NCBI RefSeq assembly: GCF_010726245.1
Contig: NZ_AP022561.1
Span: 5,456,001 to 5,520,000, forward strand
Direction of reading: 5' to 3'
DNA from: Mycolicibacterium aichiense
GTDB taxonomy: Bacteria > Actinomycetota > Actinomycetes > Mycobacteriales > Mycobacteriaceae
Length of the DNA: 64,000 bases
How positions within the stretch are numbered: the stretch's first letter is position 1; each line of letters begins with the position of its first letter. Positions 1-12,600 of this stretch are shown piece by piece. Under the pieces are notes generated by a model. That model was not told the DNA's origin. It made no database searches and saw nothing but the letters and a program-made list of their open reading frames with translations. Both the position numbers and the translations under genes were made by a program.

Positions 1-1
1 G

Positions 2-409
2 TCGTTCACTCCCCCGAAGGACCTGCAGCCCGGCGAGTACCGGATGCAGCAGGAGGACGTTAACCGCAGCCAGGAATTCCGCAAGTGCATCGAGTGCTTC
101 CTGTGCCAGAACGTGTGCCACGTGAACCGTGACCACGAGGAGAACAAGAAGTCCTTTGCCGGCCCGCGCTACCTGATGCGCCAGGCCGAGCTGTCGATGC
201 ATCCGCTGGACACCATCGACCGCCGCGACATGGCTCAGGACGAGAACGGCCTCGGCTTCTGCAACATCACCAAGTGCTGCACCGAGGTGTGCCCCGAGCA
301 CATCAAGATCACCGACAACGCGCTGATCCCGATGAAGGAGCGCGTGGCCGACAAGAAGTACGACCCGGTGGTCTGGCTGGGCAATAAGTTGTTCCGGCGA
401 ACGAAGTGA
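2..409 (+). CDS. Succinate dehydrogenase/fumarate reductase iron-sulfur subunit (3' part)
   Basis: The reading frame is open from the left edge, so only the C-terminal 135 residues are present. They carry the two cysteine clusters of SdhB/FrdB ferredoxin-type domains, CIECFLCQNVC and KCCTEVCPEHI, which ligate the [3Fe-4S] and [4Fe-4S] centres carrying electrons from the flavoprotein to the membrane anchor. By position it corresponds to the Rv0247c-type subunit of the sdh1 cluster in other mycobacteria; this is inferred from gene order and the motifs. The flavoprotein and anchor genes should lie to the left of the window. A UUCG-loop hairpin follows about 50 bp after the stop. Confidence 0.9.
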   Translation, partial: SFTPPKDLQPGEYRMQQEDVNRSQEFRKCIECFLCQNVCHVNRDHEENKKSFAGPRYLMRQAELSMHPLDTIDRRDMAQDENGLGFCNITKCCTEVCPEHIKITDNALIPMKERVADKKYDPVVWLGNKLFRRTK

Positions 410-458
410 GCGGAACCATCAGGTCGAGTCGCCGCGACAAGTAGAGACTCTGGACTGA

Positions 459-490
459 GGGCCGCAGGAATCTTCGGATTTCTGCGGCCC
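459..490 (+). terminator. Hairpin terminator with UUCG loop
   Basis: Two 14-nt arms (459-472 and 477-490) pair with a single G-T wobble around a ttcg tetraloop (473-476). The hairpin starts 50 bp after the sdh stop codon. There is no long T tract, as is usual in mycobacteria. Confidence 0.8.
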
Positions 491-525
491 TTGGCATTTC
501 ACCCGACGTGAGTAGCCTCGAACAG

Positions 526-681
526 ATGGGGACTGTGCACAGCATCAACGACATCCGCACCGCGATCCGCGAGCTGTCCGCCCGCGCCGAGCTGGCCCGC
601 AAGCAGGGCAGGACCGCGGATGCGGATGAACTCGAACACCGCGTCGCCGGCTACCGCGACGAACTCGCCGACAAGCGCTGA
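526..681 (+). CDS. Small hypothetical protein, 51 aa
   Basis: A short ATG frame between the sdh terminator and the flavin-reductase gene encodes a highly charged, probably helical protein beginning MGTVHSINDIRTAIRELSAR and ending in ELADKR. Alternating acidic and basic residues suggest an amphipathic helix or short coiled coil. An in-frame GTG at 508 would add six residues, and no clear ribosome-binding site separates the two starts. Codon choice is strongly G/C at third positions, like the neighbouring genes, which favours a real gene. Function is unknown. Confidence 0.55.
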   Translation: MGTVHSINDIRTAIRELSARAELARKQGRTADADELEHRVAGYRDELADKR

Positions 682-705
682 CGTCGAAAGTGCGGTCAGG
701 CTGGG

Positions 706-3017
<2,312 letters not shown>

Positions 3018-3028
3018 CTGATCATCCG

Positions 3029-3667
3029 ATGTGGTTCACCCTGCTGGTGATGGCTGTGGCCGTCAGTCTGGAACCGTTTCGGATCGGCATGTCGGTGGTG
3101 ATGCTCAACCGTCCCCGACCGCATCTGCAGCTGGCCGCGTTCCTGTGCGGTGGCTTCGTGATGGGTTTGTCGGTCGGCGCGGTGGTGCTGTTCGCGCTGG
3201 AATCGCACATCCCGGCCTCGGCGCATTTCACCCTGCCGAGGGTGCAGATCGTGATCGGCGCGCTGGCTCTGGCGGCCGCGGCCATTCTGGCGGTCACCAA
3301 AGGCCGCCGCGATCGGACGGTGCCACGATGGCTGAGCCGTCTGCTCGACGGTCCGTCCTTGTGGGTCGCCGGAGTGGCCGGGCTGGGGATCGCGCTGCCA
3401 TCGGTGGACTACCTGGCCGCGCTGGCGGTGATCGGCGCCGGCACCGCCGATCCCGCGGTGCGGCTCGGTGCGTTGCTCACGTTCACCGTGATTGCCTTCG
3501 CGCTCGTGGAGATTCCGCTGCTGGCCTATCTGGCGGCCCCGCAGCGCACGCATGCGGCGATGACCCGACTGCACGGTTGGGTCCGGGCACGGCGCCGCCG
3601 CGAGGTGGCGGTGCTGCTGGCCGTGGTCGGTGTCGTGCTACTCGCGGCAGGTCTGCTCGGCGTCTGA
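3029..3667 (+). CDS. Gap/Sap-like integral membrane protein
   Basis: The 212-aa protein is almost entirely hydrophobic, with about six predicted membrane spans and a conserved-looking start, MWFTLLVMAVAVSLEPFRIG. This size and pattern match the mycobacterial Gap/Sap family, small membrane proteins encoded beside glycolipid loci (glycopeptidolipids, sulfolipid) and needed for surface display of the lipid. I take ATG 3029 because the longer in-frame extension would overlap the end of the ligase gene. Here it likely assists export of the acylated trehalose product with MmpL10. Its stop lies 18 bp from that of the convergent PE-PPE gene. Confidence 0.75.
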   Translation: MWFTLLVMAVAVSLEPFRIGMSVVMLNRPRPHLQLAAFLCGGFVMGLSVGAVVLFALESHIPASAHFTLPRVQIVIGALALAAAAILAVTKGRRDRTVPRWLSRLLDGPSLWVAGVAGLGIALPSVDYLAALAVIGAGTADPAVRLGALLTFTVIAFALVEIPLLAYLAAPQRTHAAMTRLHGWVRARRRREVAVLLAVVGVVLLAAGLLGV

Positions 3668-3685
3668 GCGGGTCGCCCGGGTAGC

Positions 3686-4801
3686 TCAGTGTGCGCTGGG
3701 ACCGTGGTTCAACACGTACTGCAGCCCCGCCGTCAGCTGGGACAGCGGATCGGTGCCGCCGCCGAAGGCGGCCTGGGTGGCCGGCGCCGTGACGGCGGCC
3801 GGGTCGTAGCCGTTGACCGGGTCGACCTCGATGGGCGCGGTCAGCGGATCGTCGTTGCGCGAATATCCGGCATCCACTGAGGGTTTGAGCACCGCGTCCA
3901 GCTTGTTGAGGGTCGCCTCGTCAACGCCGAGGTACTTGAACGGCAATACCAGCGGCAGGTGCTGTTCCGGGATCAGGTACGTCGTCGTCTTCGCGCCCCT
4001 GGAGTTGACCGTGGTCCTGATGTTCTGCGGGGGGACCATGCTCGGGTTGGTGAACGCGACAGCGGTGTGACCCGTCGCCAGGCCCACGACCGCGTTCGCC
4101 AACGCCATCCAGTTGTCCTGGCGGTCCGGCCAGTCGGCGATGCTGTCGTAGGCGGAGACGAACCGGTAGGAGTCGTACTGGCTGTCCACCTGCGGCGGAA
4201 TCCGGTAGTCCAGCGCCGGAACGACACTGCCGACCGGGAAGTTCTGGGCCAGGAAGCCGGCGCCGAACGCGTGCGGGGAGATCGGATCGCCGTAGGTCGC
4301 GAACGACAACTGATCCGGTGGTGGCGCATTCGGATCGGTGGCCAACCGGTTCTGCACGGCGTTGAGCACCATCGCGCCCTCCGACAGACCGATCGCGGTG
4401 CCCGGTCCGCCCGCCTGAACCGCCCGGATGACGTTGCCCTCACCCTCGTCGACCGACTCGCCGATGCTCGGACCGTCGATACCCAGGCCCGGGAAATTGT
4501 CGTCGAGCTTGCCGATACCGGGGAACAAGCGCTCCAGGGTGTGGCCCTGAACCTGGCCGGCGGGGTAGTCGACGATCTGGCGATCCAAGCCCGGGAACCA
4601 CTGGGCACCGGTACGGCGGATGTACTCGTCGTACGGGATGCCGAGCACATGCGCGCCGCCGAGGGCATATCCGCGGCCTGGCGTGCCGATCGGTGGACCG
4701 TCGCCGTTCGGATGGTCGGGGGTCGGCTGGTCTGCGGCCGCGATTCCGGCCGTGGCGCACACCGTGATCAGCGTGGTCGCCGCAGCGAGTAGCTTCTTCA
4801 T
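3686..4801 (-). CDS. PE-PPE-domain acyltransferase/serine hydrolase (Chp-like)
   Basis: A 371-aa exported protein with a signal peptide (about residues 1-23, ending AGIAAA) and a PE-PPE alpha/beta-hydrolase domain. The nucleophile elbow is GLSEG with Ser140; D172 in TYGDPISPH and H281 are candidate partners. Related proteins Chp1 and Chp2 transfer acyl chains between trehalose lipids at the cell surface, and the PE gene of trehalose polyphleate loci is needed for late acylation. The start ATG overlaps the mmpL10 stop in an ATGA, indicating translational coupling. A longer frame upstream lies inside mmpL10 and is not used. Confidence 0.85.
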   Translation of the reverse strand: MKKLLAAATTLITVCATAGIAAADQPTPDHPNGDGPPIGTPGRGYALGGAHVLGIPYDEYIRRTGAQWFPGLDRQIVDYPAGQVQGHTLERLFPGIGKLDDNFPGLGIDGPSIGESVDEGEGNVIRAVQAGGPGTAIGLSEGAMVLNAVQNRLATDPNAPPPDQLSFATYGDPISPHAFGAGFLAQNFPVGSVVPALDYRIPPQVDSQYDSYRFVSAYDSIADWPDRQDNWMALANAVVGLATGHTAVAFTNPSMVPPQNIRTTVNSRGAKTTTYLIPEQHLPLVLPFKYLGVDEATLNKLDAVLKPSVDAGYSRNDDPLTAPIEVDPVNGYDPAAVTAPATQAAFGGGTDPLSQLTAGLQYVLNHGPSAH

Positions 4802-7776
4802 GCCTTGACGCTCCCCTGCGAGCTCGATCGTGACGGCCACCAGTTCGCTTTTCCGACCAGCGTAGCCATGGCGGGTACGGTCACGGTCCGGACCAAGAAT
4901 GTGTCCAGCAGGATTCCGGCGCCGATGACGAACCCGCCCTGCACCACGGTACCGATGCTGGAGAACAACAAGCCCCACATCGACGCCGCGAAGATCAATC
5001 CGGCCGCGGTGATCACGCCACCGGTCGACGACAGCGTCCGGATCACGCCGTAGCGCGTGCTGTCGCCCGACTCGTCGCGCAACCGCGACGCGAACAGCAG
5101 GTTGTAGTCGGCGCCCACCGCGACCAGCACCACGAACGCCAGCGGCGGCACCGTCCAGTGCAGCTGTTGATGGAATAGATACTGGAAGACCAGGACGCCG
5201 ATACCGAGTGCCGCGAAATACGAAAGCACCACGGAGCCAACCAGATACAGCGGCGCGATGACCGCGCGCAGCAACAACATCAGCGTCAGCAGCACCACGA
5301 TCATCGTGACCGCGATGATGAAGCGGATGTCCTTCTGGTAGTAGTCGCGGGTGTCGCGCAGCGCGGCGGGATACCCGCCCATCGAGATCGTGGCATCTGC
5401 CAGATACGTATTCGGCTGAGCGCTGCGGGCGGCGTCACTGATGGCGTTGACCTGATCCATCGCCGCGGCGCTGAACGGATCGAGCTTGGTCAGCACCAGG
5501 TACCGCACCGAATGCCCGTCCGGTGAGATGAACATCTTCGACGCCATCTTGAAATCAGGCAGCTCGAGAACCTCTGGCGGAATGTTGAACCCCGCCATCG
5601 CCGGTGACGCGGCGTTCTGCTTCATCGACAGCAGGAACGCGGCGGCCTGATCGAGTCCGGTGCGCATGAGCTTGATCTGGTCGACGACCTGGTCCACGCC
5701 ATTGGCCACCTCCCGGCTTCCACTGGCGGCACGATCGGCACCCTGGCGCAGCTTGGCCGTGCCCGCCTGCGCGCCGCCCGGGGAATCGAAGCCCATCTGT
5801 TTCATCAGCTTGGTCAGCCGGGCGAATGCGTCGTTGAGCTGGTTGAGCGTCGCGTTGAGCGATTGCTTGTCCTGCATGGACTGCAATTGCGTTGCCAGCG
5901 AATTGATCTCGTCAAGGGTGCCGTCGTTGCGTGCGTCGACCAACGCCTGGAAGTGCCCACGGGTTTCGGCGCAGGACGGGTCCAGGTCGCAGACCGCATT
6001 GCCGTGCAGCGCGACCAGCACCGGGCCCACCCAGGCGAACATGTCCCTGGCCGCCGTGAAGCTCACGCCCATCGAATTGCCCAGCCGGTTGACGGCGTTG
6101 ACGAGTTTGGTCGCCACCTCGACGTTCTTGACGAGCTTGTCGCCGCCGTACTGGCCCTTGAGGGAGCCGAACGCGTCGACCACGCTCTGCACGCTGCTGG
6201 TGATCTGACCGACCTGACCCCGCACGTCACCGAGATTGGTAGCCAGAGTGTTGGCGCCACCCGCCAGCCGGTTGAGGCTGCCCATATTGTCGGCGATCAT
6301 CGCCGAGCCGGTGCCGAGCCGGTCACCGACCAGACCGGCTTGATACGTGGCACGGAACTCCTGCGGCACCTCACCCATCGGGCGGGTGATACCGCTGACC
6401 ATCGCGATGTTCGGCAGTTGACTGATGCGCTCCGCCATCTGCTCGAGGTCGGCGAGTGCCTGCGGGGTGCGCAGATCGCGCGGCGAGCGGACCAGCACGT
6501 AGGACGGAATGGACTGGTTGAGGTCGAAGTGCCGCTCCAGAGCGGTGTAACCCACCGAGCTCGGCGCTCCCGGTGAGACGGCCTTGCGGTCGTCGTAGTT
6601 GTAGTGCGCCAGCCCCACACAGCTGGCCAGCAGGATCAGGATCAGCACGCTGGCCACGAGATGCGCCCGCGGCCTGCGCACGATGCGGATACCGGACCGT
6701 CGCCACCACCGTGCGGTCAGTTCGCGGCGCGGCGTGATCCAGCCGCGCGGGCCCGCGAGCGCAATGATGGCAGGCAACAACGTGATCGCGGCAAGGAATG
6801 ACACCCCGACGCCAACCGCCGATGACACACCGACCGTCGAGAACACGCCCATCTTGGCAAAGCTGATGCCCAGGAACGTGATTCCGATGGTCGCCGCGGA
6901 TGCGGTGATCACCTTGCCCACCGAGTTCAGAGCCTGCTGTACCGCCGCGTCGGAGTCTTCACCGCGGCGCATGTAGTCGTGGTAGCGGCTGATCAGGAAG
7001 ACCGCGTAATCCGTTCCCGCACCGGCGATGATCGCGCTCAACAGGATGATCGCCTGGTTGGACACCCCCAGACCGGTGGTGTGCGACAACCCCGCGACCA
7101 CCGATTGCGCTATCACCAGCGAGATTCCGATGCCGATCAGAGGCAGCAGCATGGTGATCGGATTGCGGTACACGATCAGCAGCACAAGCAGCACCAGCAC
7201 ACCGATCGCGATCTCGATCGGCAGGCGGTCTCGTTCGCCCGCCACGGTGAGGTCGGCGACGGTGGCGGCGGGTCCGGTCAGATGCACCTCCAGCGGGCTG
7301 CCCGCGGTGCTCTGTTTGACGATGTTGGCCACCCGGTTGTAGGCCTCATAGGACTGCGGGGTCCCCAAGGCGCCTGCGAGCCCGACCGGCACCACCCAGG
7401 ACTTGTTGTCCTTACTCGTCAAAAATGAACGCAGAGCCGGTGTTCCGACAAAATCCTGCAGCATCACGACGTCGTGCTGATCGTCGCGCAGTGCCGTGAC
7501 CAATTTGCGGTAGGTGGCTTCGTGAGCGGGGGTCAGACCCTTCTCATCGGTCAGCACCACCAGCAGCAGGTCGTCGCCGCCCGGTTCGGAGAACGCCTCG
7601 GTCATCTGCCGCGCCGCCACGCTGGACGGGGCATCGCCCGGCAACATCGACAACGGATGCTTCTGGGCCATCTCGGTCAGGCTCGGGAAGCTCAGCGGAA
7701 GCGCAACCGCCAGGGCAACCCAGACACCGATCACAGCCCAGGGCCACCGCACCACGAAATCGGTCAGCCGTCGCAC
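4798..7776 (-). CDS. mmpL10: MmpL-family lipid transporter, MmpL10-like
   Basis: A 992-aa RND-type transporter. It has an N-terminal membrane span (about residues 12-30), a large periplasmic loop, a membrane block at about 187-345, a second large loop, and a C-terminal membrane block. The proton-relay Asp-Tyr pairs are present in both halves: GAGTDYAVF (D256-Y257) and VGADYNLLF (near residue 888). MmpL proteins move lipids across the inner membrane; by context this one exports the diacyltrehalose precursor. The GTG start follows GAGGA at good spacing. It lies 78 bp after papA3 and overlaps the next gene by 4 bp, giving a papA3-mmpL10-PE operon. Confidence 0.9.
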   Translation of the reverse strand: MRRLTDFVVRWPWAVIGVWVALAVALPLSFPSLTEMAQKHPLSMLPGDAPSSVAARQMTEAFSEPGGDDLLLVVLTDEKGLTPAHEATYRKLVTALRDDQHDVVMLQDFVGTPALRSFLTSKDNKSWVVPVGLAGALGTPQSYEAYNRVANIVKQSTAGSPLEVHLTGPAATVADLTVAGERDRLPIEIAIGVLVLLVLLIVYRNPITMLLPLIGIGISLVIAQSVVAGLSHTTGLGVSNQAIILLSAIIAGAGTDYAVFLISRYHDYMRRGEDSDAAVQQALNSVGKVITASAATIGITFLGISFAKMGVFSTVGVSSAVGVGVSFLAAITLLPAIIALAGPRGWITPRRELTARWWRRSGIRIVRRPRAHLVASVLILILLASCVGLAHYNYDDRKAVSPGAPSSVGYTALERHFDLNQSIPSYVLVRSPRDLRTPQALADLEQMAERISQLPNIAMVSGITRPMGEVPQEFRATYQAGLVGDRLGTGSAMIADNMGSLNRLAGGANTLATNLGDVRGQVGQITSSVQSVVDAFGSLKGQYGGDKLVKNVEVATKLVNAVNRLGNSMGVSFTAARDMFAWVGPVLVALHGNAVCDLDPSCAETRGHFQALVDARNDGTLDEINSLATQLQSMQDKQSLNATLNQLNDAFARLTKLMKQMGFDSPGGAQAGTAKLRQGADRAASGSREVANGVDQVVDQIKLMRTGLDQAAAFLLSMKQNAASPAMAGFNIPPEVLELPDFKMASKMFISPDGHSVRYLVLTKLDPFSAAAMDQVNAISDAARSAQPNTYLADATISMGGYPAALRDTRDYYQKDIRFIIAVTMIVVLLTLMLLLRAVIAPLYLVGSVVLSYFAALGIGVLVFQYLFHQQLHWTVPPLAFVVLVAVGADYNLLFASRLRDESGDSTRYGVIRTLSSTGGVITAAGLIFAASMWGLLFSSIGTVVQGGFVIGAGILLDTFLVRTVTVPAMATLVGKANWWPSRSSSQGSVKA

Positions 7777-7854
7777 AATTTCCTCACACTGCGCGAGACC
7801 CTCAGGCCGCGCGCCCCTTCACTGCATCGAACTTCACTGAAACCATCAAGCACG

Positions 7855-9264
7855 TCACCAATGCCCACTGTCGGCGATCCGTCCGCATACGGACTTCATC
7901 GCCGCGATATAGCGGGCGACCGATTTCTGGGCGGTTGGATTGTCCGGGAACATCACCGCCATCGCGGTGCCGGCCTCGTACCGGAATATATAGATCGTCA
8001 GCTGGTAGCTGAAGCGGCCGTCGGAGTAGATCCCGATGTTGTTCGAATATCCCATGTCAGCGGCCGCCAGGACGGCGTTGAGCGGTGCGGCGCCGCCGTG
8101 CAGGAAGTTCGAGACGGGGAAGTTCGGGTGCGGCTTCTCCAACCACGGAGCCAGCTCCAACACCCGGTAATAGGGCACCCGCGCCAGGCTCAGGCCCGAA
8201 TCGAACGACGTCTGCGCCGCCCACGCGGCCTCGCCGAACGTAGTCGCGGCGATCGGCACCGTGATCGGCACCAAGCCGGTGAACCAGCCCTGGGTGGTGA
8301 AGTTGTCCGAGGTTCTGCGGGTGTCCCGTGGAGTGAGCCCGAAATATGTTGTCGCGCCCGTCAATTCGTGTTCCACCATGGCCGTGCAGGCATACAGACC
8401 GCCGACGAAGCGAACTCCGGCCGCAGTGCACGCCGCTTCGAAGCGCGCGGTCTGATCGGCGTCCAAGATCATCTCGCCGACCATGTCAGCGACCGTCGGT
8501 TCCAGCGCATTGCCCAACGGCAGCGGGAACTCGGGCAGCGTGCCGTTGTTGTTCTCGGCAAACTCGATCCAGGCCTGCACCTCGGGCGAATCGACGGTCA
8601 GATCCGCGGTGGCCTCGCGCTCCTGGATGCAGAAATCGTCGAAGCTGCCCGCCTCGGGCAGCGCCATCGGCTGCCCGGTCATGGTCAGCGACGTGTACAT
8701 GCCATGCGCCTCGAGCATGGTGATCCCGATCAGCGCCGCGTCCCCGTGGACGTGGTCGATGCTGGCATAAAAATCGAAGTGATCGTCACTTTGTACGACG
8801 CCGAAAGAAAAGCACCCCCATTCCATGGGAGTGGGAATATCGACGATGTGTTTGCGCGCATCCTCGGCCGCCATCACACCGTTGTCGATGGGTTCGAATT
8901 CGATATCGGCGGCGTCGACGATGGTGCGCCGGACAATATCTCCAGAACCCGAATATTCGAACCAGCTGCGGTATGTGTCGTGACGGCGCAAATACGCGTT
9001 CAGCGCGTGATTCATGGCGTCGATATCGCACTGACCAGGAACTTCACACGTGGCGATGATCTGCCGCGAATAGTCGAGTCCGGCCTTGTCCTGTTCGTAT
9101 ACGCCGCGAATATGCTGGCCCTGCATATAGCTGACCGGCACCGAACTGACCGGCGCCTGGCGCGCTTTTTCCATTGCGGCTTCAGTCGGGTGCCAGGAAA
9201 TCACCACACCGGGACTCGGCGACCAATCATCGATTGTGCCGATGGTTATCTTCCCGATGTGCAA
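7855..9264 (-). CDS. papA3: Polyketide-associated acyltransferase, PapA3-like
   Basis: A 469-aa condensation-domain acyltransferase. The catalytic motif is IDHVHGDA with H171 and D175 (HxxxD); the usual paired HH is reduced to D-H here, as in other Pap proteins. Pap enzymes transfer acyl chains from CoA or a PKS carrier protein to trehalose, and PapA3-type enzymes make diacylated trehalose in polyacyltrehalose and polyphleate pathways. The start is TTG, supported by a strong GGGAGGGG ribosome-binding site 4 nt upstream. It is first in the leftward operon and divergent from the PKS gene. Confidence 0.88.
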   Translation of the reverse strand: MHIGKITIGTIDDWSPSPGVVISWHPTEAAMEKARQAPVSSVPVSYMQGQHIRGVYEQDKAGLDYSRQIIATCEVPGQCDIDAMNHALNAYLRRHDTYRSWFEYSGSGDIVRRTIVDAADIEFEPIDNGVMAAEDARKHIVDIPTPMEWGCFSFGVVQSDDHFDFYASIDHVHGDAALIGITMLEAHGMYTSLTMTGQPMALPEAGSFDDFCIQEREATADLTVDSPEVQAWIEFAENNNGTLPEFPLPLGNALEPTVADMVGEMILDADQTARFEAACTAAGVRFVGGLYACTAMVEHELTGATTYFGLTPRDTRRTSDNFTTQGWFTGLVPITVPIAATTFGEAAWAAQTSFDSGLSLARVPYYRVLELAPWLEKPHPNFPVSNFLHGGAAPLNAVLAAADMGYSNNIGIYSDGRFSYQLTIYIFRYEAGTAMAVMFPDNPTAQKSVARYIAAMKSVCGRIADSGHW

Positions 9265-9373
9265 AATTCCCCTCCCGGATCTGAGCGGCTACGGCCTCGA
9301 GACCGGCAACCTGGTGGCCAGACCAAGATAGCGCCTGTCGCTGTGGCAGTTTGCCGTCGACCCGTAAAGCCCC

Positions 9374-9392
9374 TGGTCACAACTAGTGACCA
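9374..9392. promoter_or_regulatory. Palindromic operator candidate
   Basis: TGGTCAC and GTGACCA form perfect 7-bp arms around aacta in the papA3/pks divergent region. The size and symmetry fit a dimeric regulator site. No regulator gene lies within the glycolipid locus. Confidence 0.45.
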
Positions 9393-9484
9393 AAGGCCCT
9401 GAACAACCGGGTAACGCCTGGCCATGCAGCCCTGGACACCATGGTGAAACCCGCTCGTTCAGCAACGCCCGTGCAATACTGACC

Positions 9485-9521
9485 GTCGGGAGATGAGCCG
9501 GCCGTCGCTGTCGGGAGATGA
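9485..9521 (+). repeat. 12-bp direct repeat upstream of pks
   Basis: GTCGGGAGATGA occurs at 9485-9496 and again at 9510-9521, a 25-bp period. Both copies lie in the region between the divergent starts, about 100-135 bp upstream of the pks start codon. Confidence 0.6.
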
Positions 9522-9619
9522 CCGAGCCGTGGCCGTTCGGAAGTTGTTCCTGGCCCTGACGTGGTCTCCCACGACAGCGCAGCGACACTTCACCGGCCCG
9601 ATGCGGAGAACACAACCTG

Positions 9620-12600
9620 ATGGCACCCACCGAACGTCCGACGCAGCAGACACCCCGTTTCGCAATCATCGGTTACGCGGCTCGTCTTCCCGGAGCTGCG
9701 GACGCGGACCAGTACTGGGAAGTCCTGCACTCCGGTCGGGACGCGATTTCGGAGGTCCCCGCCGATCGGTGGGACGTCGAGGAGTTCTTCGACTCCGACC
9801 CCGACGCGGCGGGCAAGATGGTCACCCGGCGGGCCGGGTTCGTCGACGACGCCACCGGATTCGACGCACCGTTCTTCGGGGTCTCCGCTCGCGAGGCCAA
9901 TCTGATGGACCCGCAGCATCGTCTGCTGCTGGAGACCGCGTGGCGCGCTGTCGAGCACAGCGGCACTGCACCAACGGCTTTGGCGAACACCAGGACCGGC
10001 GTTTTCGTCGGTCTGGCCACCCATGACTTCCTCGGGATGGCGTCCGATGCGCTGACCTATGCCGAGATCGAGGCCTACCTGGCGATCGGCACGTCCAGCG
10101 CGGCCGCCGCGGGCCGGATCAGCTACCGGCTGGGGCTGCAGGGCCCGGCGGTCACCGTCGACACGGCCTGCAGCTCCTCACTGGTGGCGATTCACCAGGC
10201 CTGCCAGGCACTACTGCTGGATGAATGCGATCTGGCGCTGGCCGGCGGGGTGAACGTCATGCTCAGCCCGGCCACCATGATCACGTTCTCGCACTCGCGG
10301 ATGCTGGCCCCCGACGGCAAGTGCAAGACGTTCGACGCCGCCGCCGACGGCTACGTGCGCGGCGAAGGTTGCGGTGTGATCGCCATCAAGCGCCTGGACG
10401 ACGCGCTCCGCGACGGCGACCACATCCGCGCCGTGATCCGCGGCAGTGCGGTCAACTCCGACGGCGCTTCGGGCGGGTTGACGGTGCCCAACGGTGTCGC
10501 CCAACAGCGTGTGATCGCCGAGGCGCTGGATCGCGCAGGCCTGACGCCCACCGACATCAACTATCTGGAAGCCCACGGAACCGGGACGTCACTCGGCGAC
10601 CCCATCGAGGTTCAGGCCGCGGCGGCCGCGCTCGGCAAGGGCCGCGATGCCGGCCAGCCGCTGCTGATCGGCTCGGCGAAGACCAACATCGGCCACCTGG
10701 AGGCCGCCGCGGGCGTGGCAGGCGTCCTCAAGGTCGTGCTGTCGCTCGAGCACTCCGAGCTGCCGCCGCACCTCAACTTCACGAACCCGTCCCCGCACAT
10801 CCCGTGGGACCGGATCCCCGTGCAGGTCGTCGACAAGCTGCGGCCCTGGGAGCGTTCGGAGCGCCCCCGCATCGCCGGCGTCAGTTCGTTCGGATTCTCC
10901 GGCACCAACGCGCACGTGATCCTCGAAGAGGCACCGGTCAGCAGCCCGGTCACTGCCGGTGCAGCGGTGGACGACCGCCGGTTCGCCGTGCTGCCGCTGT
11001 CGGCGCGCACCCCGGCCGCCCTGGTGCAGAGCGCACAGGACTACCGCAGCTGGCTCGGCGAGCACCCCGATGCCACCCTCGCCGACGTGTGCCTGACCGC
11101 CGGAGCGGGCCGGGCGCACTTCGAACACCGCGCCGCGCTGGTGGTCAACTCCGTCGAGTCGGCGCGCGAGCTGCTGGGCGCGCTCGCCGAGGATCTGCCC
11201 GCTCCCGGACTGGTCCGCGGCGACTGCGTCGATGCGCCCAAGACCGCGTGGCTGTTCCCCGGGCAGGGCAGTCAGTACGCCGGCATGGCCCGCGAGCTGT
11301 ACGAGACCGAGCCGGTGTTCGCCGACACCATGAACCGGTGTGCCGAAGCCGTCGCCGGCGTGCTCGAAAAGCCGTTGCTGGACATGGTCTTTGGAACTGG
11401 CCTGAGTGATTCCGATGGCGCCGAGACCCTGAAGCAGACCCGGCACGCCCAGCCCGCGATCTTCGCGGTCGAGATGGGCTTGGCCAGGCTCTGGCAGTCG
11501 TGGGGCTTCGAGCCGGATGTGGTGCTCGGCCACAGCGTCGGTCAGTACTCCGCCGCCTGCGTCGCAGGGGTTTTCAGCCTCGAGGACGGTGCGCGGCTGC
11601 TCGCCGAGCGGGGGCGCCTCTTCGGTGAGTTGCCCGCAGGCGGGCGGATGTGCGCTGTGTTCGCCGACCCGGAACGGGTGGAAAGCCTGACCGACGAGTT
11701 CCCGAGCCTGTCGGTGGCCGCCTACAACGGTGCCAACACCGTGCTGTCGGGACCGGCCGCCGATCTGGAGCGCGCGGTCGCCCAACTGTCGGACGACGGT
11801 GCCCGCTGCGACTGGCTGGATACCAGCCACGCATTCCATTCGTCCCTCCTCGACCCGGCGCTGGATGCGTTCGAGGCCTACGCCGATGGATTCGAATTCG
11901 CAGCGCCGCAGCGGATTCTGGTGTGCAATCGGACCGGGGCGGCGCTCGGTCGCACCGCGAAGCTCGACGGGCAATACTGGCGACGTCACGCGCGGCAGCC
12001 GGTGCAGTTCGCCAAGGGAGTGGCCACGCTGGCCGAACTCGGCTGCGCGTTGCTGCTGGAGGTGGGGCCGCAGCCGGTGCTCACCGCCGCCGCCCTGCGG
12101 GCCTGGCCGGATCCGGCGACCGCACCCAAAGCCGTTGCGTCCCTGCGTCGCAACGGCGCCGACCATCGCCAGTTGATCGAGGCGCTGGCCGGTGCCTATG
12201 TCGCCGGACATGTTCCCGACTTCGGCGCACTGTTGCACGAGCCGGCCCGCAAGCTCGATCTGCCGACGTACCCGTTCCAACATCGCCAGTACTGGTACCA
12301 GAGCAAGCAATCCCAGTCGCCCGCCAGCGATGCCGCGCGCACCGAGGCCGTGCAGCTGCTCGAGGACGGCCGGATCGAGGAACTGGCCGCGCTCTTGGGC
12401 GGGGACGGATCCACCACGGCTGCTGAGGTGCTGAGCAAGCTTGCCGCCCAACACAATCGGCAGCGCAGCGCGCAATCGATCGCCGACATCCGCTACGAGA
12501 TCCGTTGGCAGAAGGCGCTCAGTTCGTCGACCGAGGTCGGCGAGGGCGCAGCGTGGCTGCTGATCGGCGACGACAAAGCCGTGATGGGGCCACTGGTCGA

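Larger units (their letters stand above)
9265..9619. promoter_or_regulatory. Divergent papA3 / pks control region
   Basis: This 355-bp gene-free stretch separates the divergent papA3 and pks starts and should hold both promoters. It contains a palindrome at 9374-9392 and a 12-bp direct repeat at 9485-9521 (separate entries). The ribosome-binding site of papA3 lies at its left end. I could not settle on a -10/-35 pair for either gene. Confidence 0.6.
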
